Shown: positions 32,347-41,080 of the stretch, one piece after another
How the letters are laid out: every line of letters begins with the position of its first letter
How positions within the stretch are numbered: position 1 is the first letter of the stretch
Assembly: GCA_016789905.1 (NCBI GenBank)
Contig: JAEUQC010000115.1
Location: 41,232 to 105,231, forward strand
DNA: 64,000 nt
Origin: Bryobacterales bacterium
Lineage (GTDB): Bacteria > Acidobacteriota > Terriglobia > Bryobacterales > Bryobacteraceae
Direction of reading: 5' to 3'
Made by a program: the position numbers and the translations under genes
Notes under the pieces: generated by a model
What the model was told of the DNA's origin: nothing
Database searches by the model: none
What the model saw: the letters and a program-made list of their open reading frames with translations, nothing else

Positions 32347-33552
32347 TTAGTGCAACAGGGCCGGAGCAGGCGCGGTTTCGTGGCGCGGAACGCGATCGTA
32401 GATCTCCCATACCGCCGCGCAAACGGACTCCCAGCTTGTCCGGCATGCCGATTCCCGCGCCTCCCGGCGCAGTCCCGGCAGCCGCGTCGGGTCGGCCAAT
32501 AACTGCACGACGCTGCGAATGAAATGGGCGTCGGAGCGGGCTACATAGCCGTTCACTCCCGATTCAATCAGGTACCGCGGGCCGCCCTGGTCCCGCACCA
32601 CCGCCGGCACCCCGCAGGCCAGCGCCTCCTGCACCGCCGTCCCATACGTATCGGTGCATGAAGGATAAACGAAAAGGTCCATGCTCGCGTAGGCTGCCGC
32701 CAGCGGCTCCCCGTCCAGAAAACCCGTGAACTCCGCCCGCCGCAGCCGCCGCGATAAATACCCGCGCTCAAATCCGTCGCCCACAATCAGAAAACGGTGG
32801 TTCCCCGCCGGCAATTGCCGTTGCAGGTCCACCAAAAGGCGGACGTTCTTTTCCGGCTGCAGCCGCCCGGCAAAACCCAGCGTGAATGCCCCATCCTGCC
32901 GGAACCGCTTGTCCGGGTTGAACAGCTCCGTATCCACCCCCCGCGGCATCAAGTGTACCGGCTTGCCCGTGCGCTCCTTCAGCATCCCCACCAGTTCCGG
33001 ATTCGGCGCGAACAGCGCCGAGGCCAGCTTGTAGAACAGCGCCACCCCTTCCAGCGCCCCCCGCTCGGTGAGCAGCGTCACGAAGTCCGCATACGCCTTC
33101 GGCAGAAAGCTGAACAGCGGATGCTCCAGTATGATGTGCAGCCGGTGCGCCGCCAGCTCATGCAGATTATTGTGCCAGCTCGCCACCAGCGGAATGTTGT
33201 AGTGGTAGGCGAAATACACTCCCATCAAGCCAATATCCCCTGGCCCGGTCACGTGAATCACGTCCGGCTGAAACCGCCGCAGCGCGTTCCGCACCCGCAG
33301 CAGATGGCGGCCTAATAGCGGATCAAACGACAGGTCTTTATCCACCGGTATCGACGCCGGCGCGCGACGCAGTTCCAGCACCGCTGTCGTTCCGTCGGTC
33401 GTGAACTTCGTCGCCGCCCCGCCCCGGACACAAAAAAACGGCATGCCCTTCCGCCGCGCGAAGCCGTCGATCTCCCTGCTCGTACGCGCCATCCCGTTCA
33501 CTTCGTGAAAGGAATCGGCGAAATAGGCAACACGTACGGCTGGCAAGTTCAA
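32347..33552 (-). CDS. Glycosyltransferase family 4, mannosyltransferase-like
   Basis: A 401-residue GT-B enzyme. The acceptor side begins VAYFADSFHEVNGMARTSRE, as in GtfA/MgtA-type mannosyl- and glucosyltransferases, with DVIHVTGPGDIGLMG further on. The donor-binding half has LGFAGRLQPEKNVRLLVDL, a KNV loop contact, and the EX7E-type region YPSCTDTYGTAVQEALACGVPAVVRDQGGP. It probably transfers a hexose to a lipid or glycan at the inner face of the membrane. A TATAAT box lies 28 bases upstream of the start. Confidence 0.9.
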   Translation of the reverse strand: MNLPAVRVAYFADSFHEVNGMARTSREIDGFARRKGMPFFCVRGGAATKFTTDGTTAVLELRRAPASIPVDKDLSFDPLLGRHLLRVRNALRRFQPDVIHVTGPGDIGLMGVYFAYHYNIPLVASWHNNLHELAAHRLHIILEHPLFSFLPKAYADFVTLLTERGALEGVALFYKLASALFAPNPELVGMLKERTGKPVHLMPRGVDTELFNPDKRFRQDGAFTLGFAGRLQPEKNVRLLVDLQRQLPAGNHRFLIVGDGFERGYLSRRLRRAEFTGFLDGEPLAAAYASMDLFVYPSCTDTYGTAVQEALACGVPAVVRDQGGPRYLIESGVNGYVARSDAHFIRSVVQLLADPTRLPGLRREARESACRTSWESVCAAVWEIYDRVPRHETAPAPALLH

Positions 33553-33579
33553 CTCCGCGTCTGAAATGGCGCTGTCGCT

Positions 33580-33585
33580 ATTATA
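33580..33585 (-). promoter_or_regulatory. -10 box ahead of the glycosyltransferase gene
   Basis: On the minus strand the sequence is a perfect TATAAT, 27 bases before the ATG at 33552, in the spacer after the HEAT-repeat gene. The -35 region at 16-18 bases is poor, so a partner activator would be needed if it is real. Confidence 0.35.
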
Positions 33586-33614
33586 AAGGTTTCACCTGGC
33601 GGTGAGTTTCCTCC

Positions 33615-35018
33615 CTAGTGCCGGTGCGGATGGAATACCGGCTCCAGCCCGTGCATCGATAGCCGCTGGTCGATCGCCGATTCCACAATCTCCACCTCGG
33701 CCGCGCTCAGGCCCCCGGCCAGATCGAAAATCTTCTTGTACATGCTCTTGGCCCGTCCCCGGCTCACTTCTCCAGGGCAGCTCAGCGCATAGGCGAACAA
33801 AGCGTGGTCGCGCACATCCGGATCGTCGAACAGCTTCTCCAGCGCGCCGGCCGCATGGCCCACGCCCAGGTAGCCAACGCCCCAAATCGCCTGCCGCTGC
33901 ACTTCCGCGTCGGCATCTTCCAGGTGCGGCGGAAAGTGCTCCCCGAACCGCTTGTCCAGGCTATGCCACATCGCTTTCAGCGCTAAAGCCCGCGTCTCGG
34001 CGTTCTGGTACAACTCTTCCAATCCCGCCACCAGTTCTTCGCTGATCACGCCCTCGGCCAGCGCGCACGCCGCGCCCGCGCGCTCCACCGCCGGCGCCTC
34101 CGCGTCGGCGAACTTCGCCTCCAGTTTCTCCCGGATCGTCCGGTCCTCAATGGCCCCGGCCAGCGATTGCCACGCCTGCGACCGCACGCTCACCTCCGGG
34201 TCGCTCTCGGCCAGTTCCACAATCCTGGCCGTATCGTCTTCGTCCAACTGCTCATTGCCCAGGCTCTCCAGCGCGTGCCGCCGCGTCTCGGCGCCGGGAT
34301 GCTCCAAAAATACCAGCATTTCCACCGGTTCCAGCACTTCGAATACCGGCGGCGCCGTCTCCGGGTACAGCGAGTAGATGTCAAACGGCGGCGGCTCATC
34401 CGGCACCGTCACCGCGCTCAACTGGTCGATCGCGAACTCCAATTCGTGCTTGTCGTGCGCATAGGATTCCGACGCCTCGTCCAGCGTCCCAATCCGCGCC
34501 TCCAGCGCCGCTTTGAACGACGGCTGCCCGTAGAGGCTGATGTTGATCGCCGCGTCGCCCGGGTCCGACGCCAGCCGCGCCTCCAGCAACGCGTCAATCC
34601 GCGGGTCCGGCACTCGCAGCCCGGCCAGCAGAAACTCCACATTCGCCTGGGACTCCGGCCCCGCCTCCCCGTGCAGCGCCAGCAGCGGTTCTATCGCCGC
34701 CGCGCCCAGTTCCGCCAGCGCCTCGTAGATGTCCGTCGGGTCGTCGTCATCGGAGTCGTGCAGCAGGTCAACATATACCGGGATCCCCTCGGTCGATCGC
34801 AGCGCCCGCAACAAATGGAAGATCTCCGCGCTCAAGTCGATGCGGATCTCCTCGTCCATTTCCAGATAGAAGGTAACCAGCGTCCGCGCCGTCTCCTCCG
34901 GATCGCGCGCCAGTATCGCGCCTATCCAGGCGTGATCCACGCCTATCCGGCCCAATGAGGCTTCCGTCAAAAGCTCCTCGAGCGTCGTTTCCGCGTAGCG
35001 ATCCGGAGTAAGTAGCAT
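33615..35018 (-). CDS. HEAT-repeat protein of unknown function
   Basis: A 467-residue acidic, cytoplasmic protein with no signal peptide. From about residue 40 it is a chain of 30-40-residue helix pairs with HEAT/PBS-lyase character: ALAELGAAAIEPLLALH, LEHPGAETRRHALESLG, LAESDPEVSVRSQAWQSL, LEDADAEVQRQAIWGVGYLG and FDDPDVRDHALFAYAL. Such scaffolds bind proteins. No catalytic motif is visible. It lies 15 bases behind the SDR gene, and a conserved partner is not obvious. The first 40 residues, rich in Leu and Glu, are not repeat-like. Confidence 0.75.
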   Translation of the reverse strand: MLLTPDRYAETTLEELLTEASLGRIGVDHAWIGAILARDPEETARTLVTFYLEMDEEIRIDLSAEIFHLLRALRSTEGIPVYVDLLHDSDDDDPTDIYEALAELGAAAIEPLLALHGEAGPESQANVEFLLAGLRVPDPRIDALLEARLASDPGDAAINISLYGQPSFKAALEARIGTLDEASESYAHDKHELEFAIDQLSAVTVPDEPPPFDIYSLYPETAPPVFEVLEPVEMLVFLEHPGAETRRHALESLGNEQLDEDDTARIVELAESDPEVSVRSQAWQSLAGAIEDRTIREKLEAKFADAEAPAVERAGAACALAEGVISEELVAGLEELYQNAETRALALKAMWHSLDKRFGEHFPPHLEDADAEVQRQAIWGVGYLGVGHAAGALEKLFDDPDVRDHALFAYALSCPGEVSRGRAKSMYKKIFDLAGGLSAAEVEIVESAIDQRLSMHGLEPVFHPHRH

Positions 35019-35033
35019 CGTGTGTTCCTCTTG

Positions 35034-35777
35034 TTAGTAAGTGCTGCGGCCGCCGGAGGCGTCGTAGGTCTGCGCCGTCACAAAGCTGCAATCCGGGCTC
35101 GCCAGAAAATGCACCACCGCCGCAATCTCTTCCGGCTCGCCCGTCCGCCGCATCGGAATCTTATCGGTCATGTACTTCACCTGCTCCGGTGTCAGTTGGT
35201 CCAGAATCGGCGTCCGCACCACCGCCGGCGCCACGGCGTTCACGCAAATCCCATCGGTCGCCACTTCCTTGCCCAGCGATTTCGTAAACCCGATCACCGC
35301 CGCCTTCGTCGCCGAATACGCCGTCATGTTCGGGTTGCCGTCCTTGCCCGCCACCGAGGCGATCGAGACAATCCGGCCGTACTTGTGCTCCCGCATGTGG
35401 CTCACCGCTGCCTTGCAGCCGTTCCACACGCCGTCCATGTTCACCCGGATGCACTTCGTCCAATCGGCGTAGTCCTGCTCCCACAACGGCGCCGCCTTCC
35501 CGGCCACCCCGGCGTTGTTCACCAGTATGTGGATCCGCCCGGTCTTGGCGATCACCGCCGCCCAGGCGGCTTCCACCGACGCCCAATCGGATACGTCCAC
35601 CTGCACGGCGAACGCCCCGTTGATCGTCTTGGCCGCCTCTTCGGCCGCCGCCAGATTCATATCGGCCACCGCCACCGTCGCCCCGGCATTTCCCAGCCGG
35701 CGCGCGATCGCAAGCCCAATGCCGCTGGCACCGCCCGTGACGATCGCCGTCTGCCCCGTCAAATCAAAGTAACCCAT
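35034..35777 (-). CDS. Short-chain dehydrogenase, 3-oxoacyl-ACP reductase-like
   Basis: A 247-residue classical SDR. The cofactor motif TGGASGIGLAIA lies near residue 15, DVSD near 62, NNAGV near 87, and catalytic serine in SIASVAGKDGN near 140 with YSATKAAV (Tyr and Lys) near 154. The aspartate in VADMN after the second strand favours NAD(H). It is FabG-like in length and sequence, but such enzymes reduce or oxidise many alcohols and ketones. It lies downstream of the terminator of the ribosomal-protein operon, so it probably has its own promoter. Confidence 0.88.
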   Translation of the reverse strand: MGYFDLTGQTAIVTGGASGIGLAIARRLGNAGATVAVADMNLAAAEEAAKTINGAFAVQVDVSDWASVEAAWAAVIAKTGRIHILVNNAGVAGKAAPLWEQDYADWTKCIRVNMDGVWNGCKAAVSHMREHKYGRIVSIASVAGKDGNPNMTAYSATKAAVIGFTKSLGKEVATDGICVNAVAPAVVRTPILDQLTPEQVKYMTDKIPMRRTGEPEEIAAVVHFLASPDCSFVTAQTYDASGGRSTY

Positions 35778-35805
35778 ATTGCCTCTCTCATTACGAAGTC
35801 GGACT

Positions 35806-35845
35806 AATAAAACGGCCCGCCTGCGCGTTTCGCCAGGCGGGCCGT
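35806..35845 (-). terminator. Rho-independent terminator of the rplI operon
   Basis: A 12-bp perfect GC-rich stem (ACGGCCCGCCTG with CAGGCGGGCCGT) closes a 10-base loop that can itself pair (GCG/CGC). On the minus strand it is followed by TTTTATTAG. It lies 26 bases after the rplI stop and ends the long minus-strand housekeeping operon. Confidence 0.85.
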
Positions 35846-35870
35846 CGAAAACAACATCGCTCGCCGGAAG

Positions 35871-36317
35871 TTAGTCTTCCTTGACGACGTTGACTTTGAT
35901 ATCGACCGACACCTCGCGGTGCAGCTTGATGGTGACGGTGTGCTCGCCCAACTGCTTGATCGGATCGTGCAGTTGGATCTTCTTCTTGTCCACGTGGAAC
36001 TTCTGCTCTTCCAGCCGCGCCGCGATGTCGGCCGAAGTCACCGAACCGAACAACTGGTCGTTCTCGCCCGCCTTCTGCGCGATGGTGATCACCACCGGCG
36101 CCATCAGCTTGGCCAACTCCGAGGCTTCCGACGCTTCCTTGGCTTCCCGCCGCAGAGCCGCCTGCCGTTCCTGTTCCACTATCTTTTTATTGGCGTCCGT
36201 GGCGGCGACTGCCAGCCGCTTCGGCAGCAAAAAATTACGCGCAAAACCCGGGGCGACCTTTACCAGTTGGCCGCGCGAACCGAGTTTTTCGATGTCTTCT
36301 CTCAAGATCACTTCCAT
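35871..36317 (-). CDS. rplI: 50S ribosomal protein L9
   Basis: A 148-residue L9, the usual length. The N-terminal RNA-binding domain begins MEVILREDIEKLGSRGQLVKV and contains ARNFLLPKRLA. A long connecting helix (about 40-75) leads to the C-terminal domain, with FGSVTSADIAARLEEQ and LGEHTVTIKLHREVSVDIKV. It is last in the rpsF-rpsR-rplI order and is followed by the strong terminator. Confidence 0.98.
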   Translation of the reverse strand: MEVILREDIEKLGSRGQLVKVAPGFARNFLLPKRLAVAATDANKKIVEQERQAALRREAKEASEASELAKLMAPVVITIAQKAGENDQLFGSVTSADIAARLEEQKFHVDKKKIQLHDPIKQLGEHTVTIKLHREVSVDIKVNVVKED

Positions 36318-36350
36318 GATTGACTCCTCGAATTTCCGGATCGGGCGGAA

Positions 36351-36653
36351 TTAGGCGCCCGTTGAAAACGGCAGCAATGCGATGTTACGCGATTGTTTGA
36401 TCGCCACAGTCAGCAGCCGCTGGTGAATGGTGCAAACGCCGGAGATCCGGCGCGGGGTGATTTTGCCTTTTTCGGAGATGAAAGCCGAAAGCATCTTCAC
36501 CTCTTTGTAATCGATAAAGTCGATCTTCTCCACACAGAAACGGCAAACCTTCTTCCGGCGAAAAAACTGCTTCTTTCCCGGAACGAGAGCCTTATCCCCG
36601 CCTGTGGGGCGCTGCGAGGCAGCGATCGGACGACCACCTTTGGTCTCAGCCAT
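36351..36653 (-). CDS. rpsR: 30S ribosomal protein S18
   Basis: A 100-residue S18. The conserved core (KVCRFCVEKIDFIDYKEV, LSAFISEKGKITPRR, RLLTVAIKQSRNIALLPF) is preceded by about 30 extra basic N-terminal residues compared with the common 75-80-residue form. It partners S6 on the small subunit. The gene lies 27 bases behind rpsF and 33 bases ahead of rplI, the widespread order. Confidence 0.97.
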   Translation of the reverse strand: MAETKGGRPIAASQRPTGGDKALVPGKKQFFRRKKVCRFCVEKIDFIDYKEVKMLSAFISEKGKITPRRISGVCTIHQRLLTVAIKQSRNIALLPFSTGA

Positions 36654-36680
36654 ATATTTTTCCTCTCTTTACCTTTCCTG

Positions 36681-37208
36681 TTAGTTCTCGGCCGCGTCCG
36701 GAGCCGGTGTCGCGTCCACGGCGGTTTCCACCACTGCTTCGGCGCCCTCGGCCGCGGGAGCGGCGGGCATCGGCGCGCCAGGCGCGGGAGCGCCGGGCAC
36801 TGCGCCGGGAACAGGCGCCGGGGCGCCCGGAGCAGCCAGCGCCGGAGCCGGAGCCGTCAACTGCGGCTTCCGCGCCAATCGCTTTTCGCGCCGCTTCTGC
36901 CGCTTCGCCACACGCTTCATGCGCTCGTCCAAACGCACCGTGATGAACTTCAACACCAGATCGGCCACCCGCAGGCGCCGTTCCAGTTCGTGTACCGTTT
37001 CCGATGCACAGGTGAAGGAAAGAAGGATGTACGATCCTTCCGATTGCCGGTTCACTCGATAGGCGAGCTTGCGCACGCCCCACTTATCCGTCTTGTCAAG
37101 ATTCCCGCCGCTTGCCTTGATGATCCCGCTGAGCTGCTCAAGCAGCGCATCGACATCGGCATCGGTGGCGGCAGTATTGACGATGAACAGTTGTTCGTAG
37201 GTTCTCAT
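36681..37208 (-). CDS. rpsF: 30S ribosomal protein S6 with long Ala/Pro tail
   Basis: A 175-residue S6. Residues 1-95 are the normal RRM-like core (MRTYEQLFIV; GVRKLAYRVN; GSYILLSF; LKFITVRLDE). A basic helix (RMKRVAKRQKRREKRLARK) follows. Then come about 60 low-complexity residues rich in Ala, Pro and Gly, ending acidic (AEGAEAVVETAVDATPAPD). Most S6 proteins are 95-135 residues, so the tail is unusual. It is translationally coupled to the pth gene before it (ATGA overlap) and pairs with S18 downstream. Confidence 0.97.
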   Translation of the reverse strand: MRTYEQLFIVNTAATDADVDALLEQLSGIIKASGGNLDKTDKWGVRKLAYRVNRQSEGSYILLSFTCASETVHELERRLRVADLVLKFITVRLDERMKRVAKRQKRREKRLARKPQLTAPAPALAAPGAPAPVPGAVPGAPAPGAPMPAAPAAEGAEAVVETAVDATPAPDAAEN

Positions 37209-37828
37209 TGTTCCTCGTTTGCACCTTGGGCGCGACGATTATGTTTCGTCATGGCCTTTTCGACGCCTTCGGTGATGATGGTCTCAACCGCCTGCAGCGT
37301 TTGCTCCAGCGTTGATTCCAGGGTTTCTATTTGCGCCTTCCGGACTTTGGAAAGCACATACTCTTTCATGTCTTTCCACGGATGCTCCGGGCGTATTCCC
37401 AGCCGGACCCGTATGAAATTATCGTTGCCCACGCTGCGCAATACAGAGGAGACACCGTTGTGCCCCCCAGCCGATCCCTTGTAGCGGATCCGCAGCGAGC
37501 CCCAGTCCAGCGCCAATTCGTCGTAGATCAGAATCAGCCGTTCTGGCGGGAGCGTGTATTTTTCCAGCAGCGGCCCAATCGAACCGCCGCTCAAATTCAT
37601 GTAGGTTTGCGGTTTGGCCAACAACACCGGGGTTCCAGCAATGACACCTCCCCCGGCCAGGGCCTTGCACTCCGGCCGCGTCAGGCGAATGTTGGCCGCC
37701 TCCGCCAGCCGGTCGATCGCCAGAAAACCCAGATTGTGGTAGGTGAGGTCGTACTCCGGTCCCGGATTCCCCAATCCCGCGATAAGCCACCGCGGCCCGT
37801 CCGCTCTCTGTGTTTCCACGGCCACCAA
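37205..37828 (-). CDS. pth: Peptidyl-tRNA hydrolase
   Basis: A 207-residue Pth that frees tRNA from peptidyl-tRNA dropped by the ribosome. Catalytic and binding motifs are intact: LIAGLGNPGPEYDLTYHNLGF with the catalytic histidine, KPQTYMNLSG, YDELALDWGSLRIRYKGSAGGHNG and FIRVRLGIRPE. The start is ambiguous: TTG at 37828 followed directly by GTG codons at 37825 and 37819, with no clear Shine-Dalgarno, three bases after rplY. Its stop overlaps the rpsF start by four bases. Slightly basic extra residues follow the family core at the C-terminus. Confidence 0.96.
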   Translation of the reverse strand: MVAVETQRADGPRWLIAGLGNPGPEYDLTYHNLGFLAIDRLAEAANIRLTRPECKALAGGGVIAGTPVLLAKPQTYMNLSGGSIGPLLEKYTLPPERLILIYDELALDWGSLRIRYKGSAGGHNGVSSVLRSVGNDNFIRVRLGIRPEHPWKDMKEYVLSKVRKAQIETLESTLEQTLQAVETIITEGVEKAMTKHNRRAQGANEEQ

Positions 37829-37831
37829 ATA

Positions 37832-38503
37832 CTATTTCTTCTTCTTGTCGGCGGCCGGCGCGGCGGCGTCTTCCTTCTTGCCCTTCGCCTTCACCACTTC
37901 CGGCTCGGCGGCGCCCGCGGCCGCTTCGGCGGCTTCCGTGCGCGGCGCAATCACGTGTACCAGCACCGAATCGGCCGGCGACAACAGCCGCATCGACGCC
38001 GACGTCATCGGCAGATCCCCGGCGCGAACCGCCTTGTTCACGTTCAACTCCGTCACATCGACGTTGAACACCTCGGGAATGTCGTTCGGCAGACACTCGA
38101 TATCCACTTCGCGGTTGATCACTTCCAGCATACCGCCGCCAATCTTCACGCCCACCGCTTCCCCGTGTACGTGGACCGGCACGCTCACCTTGATCGGCTT
38201 TTCCAGATCGATCCGGAGCAGGTCGACGTGCAACAGGTTCCCCCGCAGCGGATGGTACTGCCAGTCGACAACCATCACCGGCTCGGCGGGCGATTCGCCC
38301 ACCGCCATGTCGAAAATCGTGTTATGCCCCGTGGAGGAGTGCAGGATCTTGTTGACCTCCTTCGGATTCACGGCAACGGCCACCGGATCTTTCCCGGTTC
38401 CGTAAATGATTGCCGGCATCAGCCCGCTCACGCGCAGACGGCGAGCTTCGTTCTTGCCCCGGGACGGGCGCGGTGTGGCGGCTACGGTAATATCTTTTCT
38501 CAT
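37832..38503 (-). CDS. rplY: 50S ribosomal protein L25/general stress protein Ctc
   Basis: A 223-residue protein of the long Ctc/TL5 form that binds 5S rRNA. The N-terminal L25 domain has TVAATPRPSRGKNEARRLRVSG and GLMPAIIYG, with a VVDWQYHPLRGNLLHVDLLRID strand. The C-terminal beta domain (about 95-190) carries KVSVPVHVHGEAVGVKIGGGMLE. A lysine-rich tail (about 200-223, ending KKKK) is low-complexity. It lies between prs and pth, a conserved order in many bacteria. Confidence 0.95.
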   Translation of the reverse strand: MRKDITVAATPRPSRGKNEARRLRVSGLMPAIIYGTGKDPVAVAVNPKEVNKILHSSTGHNTIFDMAVGESPAEPVMVVDWQYHPLRGNLLHVDLLRIDLEKPIKVSVPVHVHGEAVGVKIGGGMLEVINREVDIECLPNDIPEVFNVDVTELNVNKAVRAGDLPMTSASMRLLSPADSVLVHVIAPRTEAAEAAAGAAEPEVVKAKGKKEDAAAPAADKKKK

Positions 38504-38567
38504 ACTGACCTCTGATTAAAAAACGATTCGAAGGAAACTTGGTTCGGGTAACACGGGTGCTTGCTGT

Positions 38568-39512
38568 CTACACAAAAAGACCGCTCACAGACGTCTCTTC
38601 ATGGATGGATCGAATGGCCTGGGCCAGCAGCGGCGCCACCGACAGCGTTTGAATGCGGTCGCAGCTCTGTGCCTCTTCCTTCAGCGGGATCGAATTGCTG
38701 AATATGACCTTGCTAAGGCGGGAATTCTGAATGCGTTCTATCGCCGGTCCGCTCAACACCGCGTGCGTCGCGCACGCCGTCACCGCCGCCGCGCCCGATT
38801 GCAGCAGCGCTTCGGCGCCCTTAACCAGCGTTCCGGCCGTGTCGATAATATCGTCGATGATCAGGCAATGGCGGTCGCGCACATCCCCAATCACGTGCAT
38901 CACTTCGGCGACGTTTACGTCCTCGCGGCGCTTGTCAATAATCGCCATCGGCGCCCGCAAACGCTTGGCGAAGGCGCGCGCGCGCTCCACGCCCCCGGCG
39001 TCCGGCGAAACAACCATTAGATTCTCAATCGGCTGCTCCCGGAAATACTCAACCAGCACCGGCGCCGCGTACAGATGGTCCACCGGAATGTCGAAAAAGC
39101 CCTGGATCGGCGCTGCGTGCAGGTCCATGCACAATACCCGGTCCGCCCCGGCCCGCTCAATGACACTCGCCACCAGCTTGGCCGATATCGGCACCCGCGG
39201 CTTGTCTTTCCGGTCCTGCCGCGCATAGCCGTAATAAGGAAGCACCGCCGTGATCCGGTCCGCCGACGCCCGCTTCAACGCGTCGATCATCAGCAACAGT
39301 TCCAGAATATGGCGGTCCACGGGCGCGCACGTCGGCTGCACGACAAATACATCCGCGCCCCGGACATTTTCTTTGATCTGCAGGTAGATCTCACCGTCGG
39401 CGAATGTGCGCACGGGGGCCACACCGAGTTCCAGGCCCAGACATTCGGCGATTTCGGTGGCTAGCGCCGGATTGGCGTTGCCCGTAAAGAGCTTGAGTTT
39501 TTCAGATCTCAT
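38568..39512 (-). CDS. prs: Ribose-phosphate pyrophosphokinase
   Basis: A 314-residue PRPP synthase that makes the sugar donor for purine, pyrimidine, His and Trp biosynthesis. The start at 39512 (MRSEKLKLFTGNANP) overlaps the ispE stop as ATGA and gives the standard length; the frame is open further upstream but overlaps ispE. Seen motifs are YYGYARQDRKDKPRVPIS (ATP site), MDLHAAPIQGFFDIPVDHLYA (metal and ribose-5-phosphate), and IIDDIIDTAGTL (PRPP loop). Confidence 0.97.
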   Translation of the reverse strand: MRSEKLKLFTGNANPALATEIAECLGLELGVAPVRTFADGEIYLQIKENVRGADVFVVQPTCAPVDRHILELLLMIDALKRASADRITAVLPYYGYARQDRKDKPRVPISAKLVASVIERAGADRVLCMDLHAAPIQGFFDIPVDHLYAAPVLVEYFREQPIENLMVVSPDAGGVERARAFAKRLRAPMAIIDKRREDVNVAEVMHVIGDVRDRHCLIIDDIIDTAGTLVKGAEALLQSGAAAVTACATHAVLSGPAIERIQNSRLSKVIFSNSIPLKEEAQSCDRIQTLSVAPLLAQAIRSIHEETSVSGLFV

Positions 39513-40522
39513 CGCTCGTTGCGGCGCCTTGGCGCGTACCGGCTTTGGGGCGGCCATTGCTTCCCGTCCTTGTTTCCGTCCATGTGTTCCTGCAGTTGAC
39601 GCCACCAGGCGGCGCGATAACGGTTCCGGCTCATAAATACCGCCGGGATCCCCGCTGGCCGAGGACGCAAACCGGCTAACGCCGCCTGCGCCTCAACTAC
39701 CTGATTTTGTGTGGTGAAGACTCCGAAGAGCGCTGAGCCGCTGCCGGTCATTCTGGCTGGGTCAGCCCCTGATTTCTGTAGATTTTTGAGGATGGATTTC
39801 AACTGCGGGTGCCGGGGGAATACCACACCTTCGAAATCGTTCTCGGCCTGCCTTCCAGCGTCGCCTCCAGACAGGGAATCCCCTAGCCTCCAGACGCGCG
39901 ACTGGAAACTACCAATATACTGAATCCGTTGGGCTTCCGTCAATTTTCCCTCTCCCCCGCGGGCCAAGCCACGGTAGGCCTCCGACGTCGAGACATGAAT
40001 CCCCGGCGCCACCACCAGCACGCGCTTCCCCGGCGCGTCTGGCAGCGGGTAGAGCTCCGTCCCCCGCCCCAACGCCACCGCCGCCCCCCCCAACAGGAAA
40101 AACGGCACATCCGAGCCCAGTTCCGCCCCCAGCCGGACCAACTCCTCCAGCCCCACTCGCCAACCGGCCAATACCGGCAGCGCCAGCAACACCGCCGCCG
40201 CATCCGACGAGCCCCCGCCCATCCCCGCCCCCATCGGGATTCGCTTCGTCAGCCGCATCTCAATCCGCCCAGTACCGCCCGTATGCGCCAACAACAGCCG
40301 CGCCGCCCGCAACACAAGATTGTCCGGTATCTCCTCGGCGCCAGCCAAAACAACTTCCGTCTTCCGGCCTGGCGTATAGGCAATCTCCAGCGAATCGTAG
40401 ATGGAAACCGTCTGGAATACCGAACGCAGTTCATGGAACCCGTCCGGCCCCGGGTTCAGCACCTTCAGGTCCAGGTTCAGTTTTGCGAACGCCTTTACGC
40501 CGGCGTGGCGGGTTGCGGCCAT
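39509..40522 (-). CDS. ispE: 4-diphosphocytidyl-2-C-methyl-D-erythritol kinase
   Basis: A 337-residue GHMP kinase of the MEP isoprenoid pathway. Motifs are AFAKLNLDLKVLNPGPDGFHELRS near residue 11 (substrate lysine), PMGAGMGGGSSDAAAVL near residue 95 (ATP loop) and ARMTGSGSALFGVF near 260. It is about 50 residues longer than the E. coli enzyme because of a basic and aromatic C-terminal tail (SRNRYRAAWWRQL and beyond). It is coupled to prs by a four-base overlap and lies seven bases behind apt. Confidence 0.95.
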   Translation of the reverse strand: MAATRHAGVKAFAKLNLDLKVLNPGPDGFHELRSVFQTVSIYDSLEIAYTPGRKTEVVLAGAEEIPDNLVLRAARLLLAHTGGTGRIEMRLTKRIPMGAGMGGGSSDAAAVLLALPVLAGWRVGLEELVRLGAELGSDVPFFLLGGAAVALGRGTELYPLPDAPGKRVLVVAPGIHVSTSEAYRGLARGGEGKLTEAQRIQYIGSFQSRVWRLGDSLSGGDAGRQAENDFEGVVFPRHPQLKSILKNLQKSGADPARMTGSGSALFGVFTTQNQVVEAQAALAGLRPRPAGIPAVFMSRNRYRAAWWRQLQEHMDGNKDGKQWPPQSRYAPRRRNER

Positions 40523-40529
40523 CGCGCGT

Positions 40530-41045
40530 CTAGTAGTGGACGAGCGACTGTATCGGATACCCGTTCAGCTTCTCACGGCCATTCAGGAAATCAAGCTCGA
40601 TCACAAACGCGAAACCGGCCACCTTCCCGCCTAGTTTCTCCACCAGTTTCGCCACCGCCTCGGCCGTTCCGCCCGTCGCCAGAACGTCGTCGACAATGAG
40701 AACCCGTTGCCCGGGCTTGATCGCATCTTTATGAATTTCCAGCGTGTCGACGCCGTATTCAAGCGCATACTCCACCGATTCGGTTTCCCACGGCAGCTTC
40801 TTCGGCTTTCGCACGGGTACAAACCCCTTGCCCAGCGCATGCGCCACCGTCGGCGCGAAAAAGAAGCCGCGCGCTTCAATGCCGAGCACGACGTCCACGT
40901 CTTCCGCCTTTACACCCTCCTGCAGGCCGGCAATCACCGCCGTCAGGCCAGCGCTGTCCTTCATCAGGGTCGTGATGTCATAAAAAAGAATGCCAGGCTT
41001 CGGCCAGTCGGGAATTTCCCGGATAAGTGATTTGATTTGGTCCAT
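40530..41045 (-). CDS. apt: Adenine phosphoribosyltransferase
   Basis: A 171-residue purine salvage enzyme that makes AMP from adenine and PRPP. The N-terminus DQIKSLIREIPDWPKPGILFYDIT is typical. GIEARGFFF and PVRKPKKLPWETESVEYALEYG form the hood and flexible loop, and the PRPP loop is VLIVDDVLATGGTA. The ATG at 41045 gives the family's standard start; eight more codons upstream are open. It shares an operon with prs, which supplies its PRPP. Confidence 0.96.
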   Translation of the reverse strand: MDQIKSLIREIPDWPKPGILFYDITTLMKDSAGLTAVIAGLQEGVKAEDVDVVLGIEARGFFFAPTVAHALGKGFVPVRKPKKLPWETESVEYALEYGVDTLEIHKDAIKPGQRVLIVDDVLATGGTAEAVAKLVEKLGGKVAGFAFVIELDFLNGREKLNGYPIQSLVHY

Positions 41046-41080
41046 GAGGGGATAACGCTTGGGGACCACTAGTATAGCAA

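Noticed and set aside
38504..38567. The spacer between prs and rplY, checked for a tRNA gene.
   Set aside because: Only 64 bases, with a GGTTCG string but no cloverleaf pairing.
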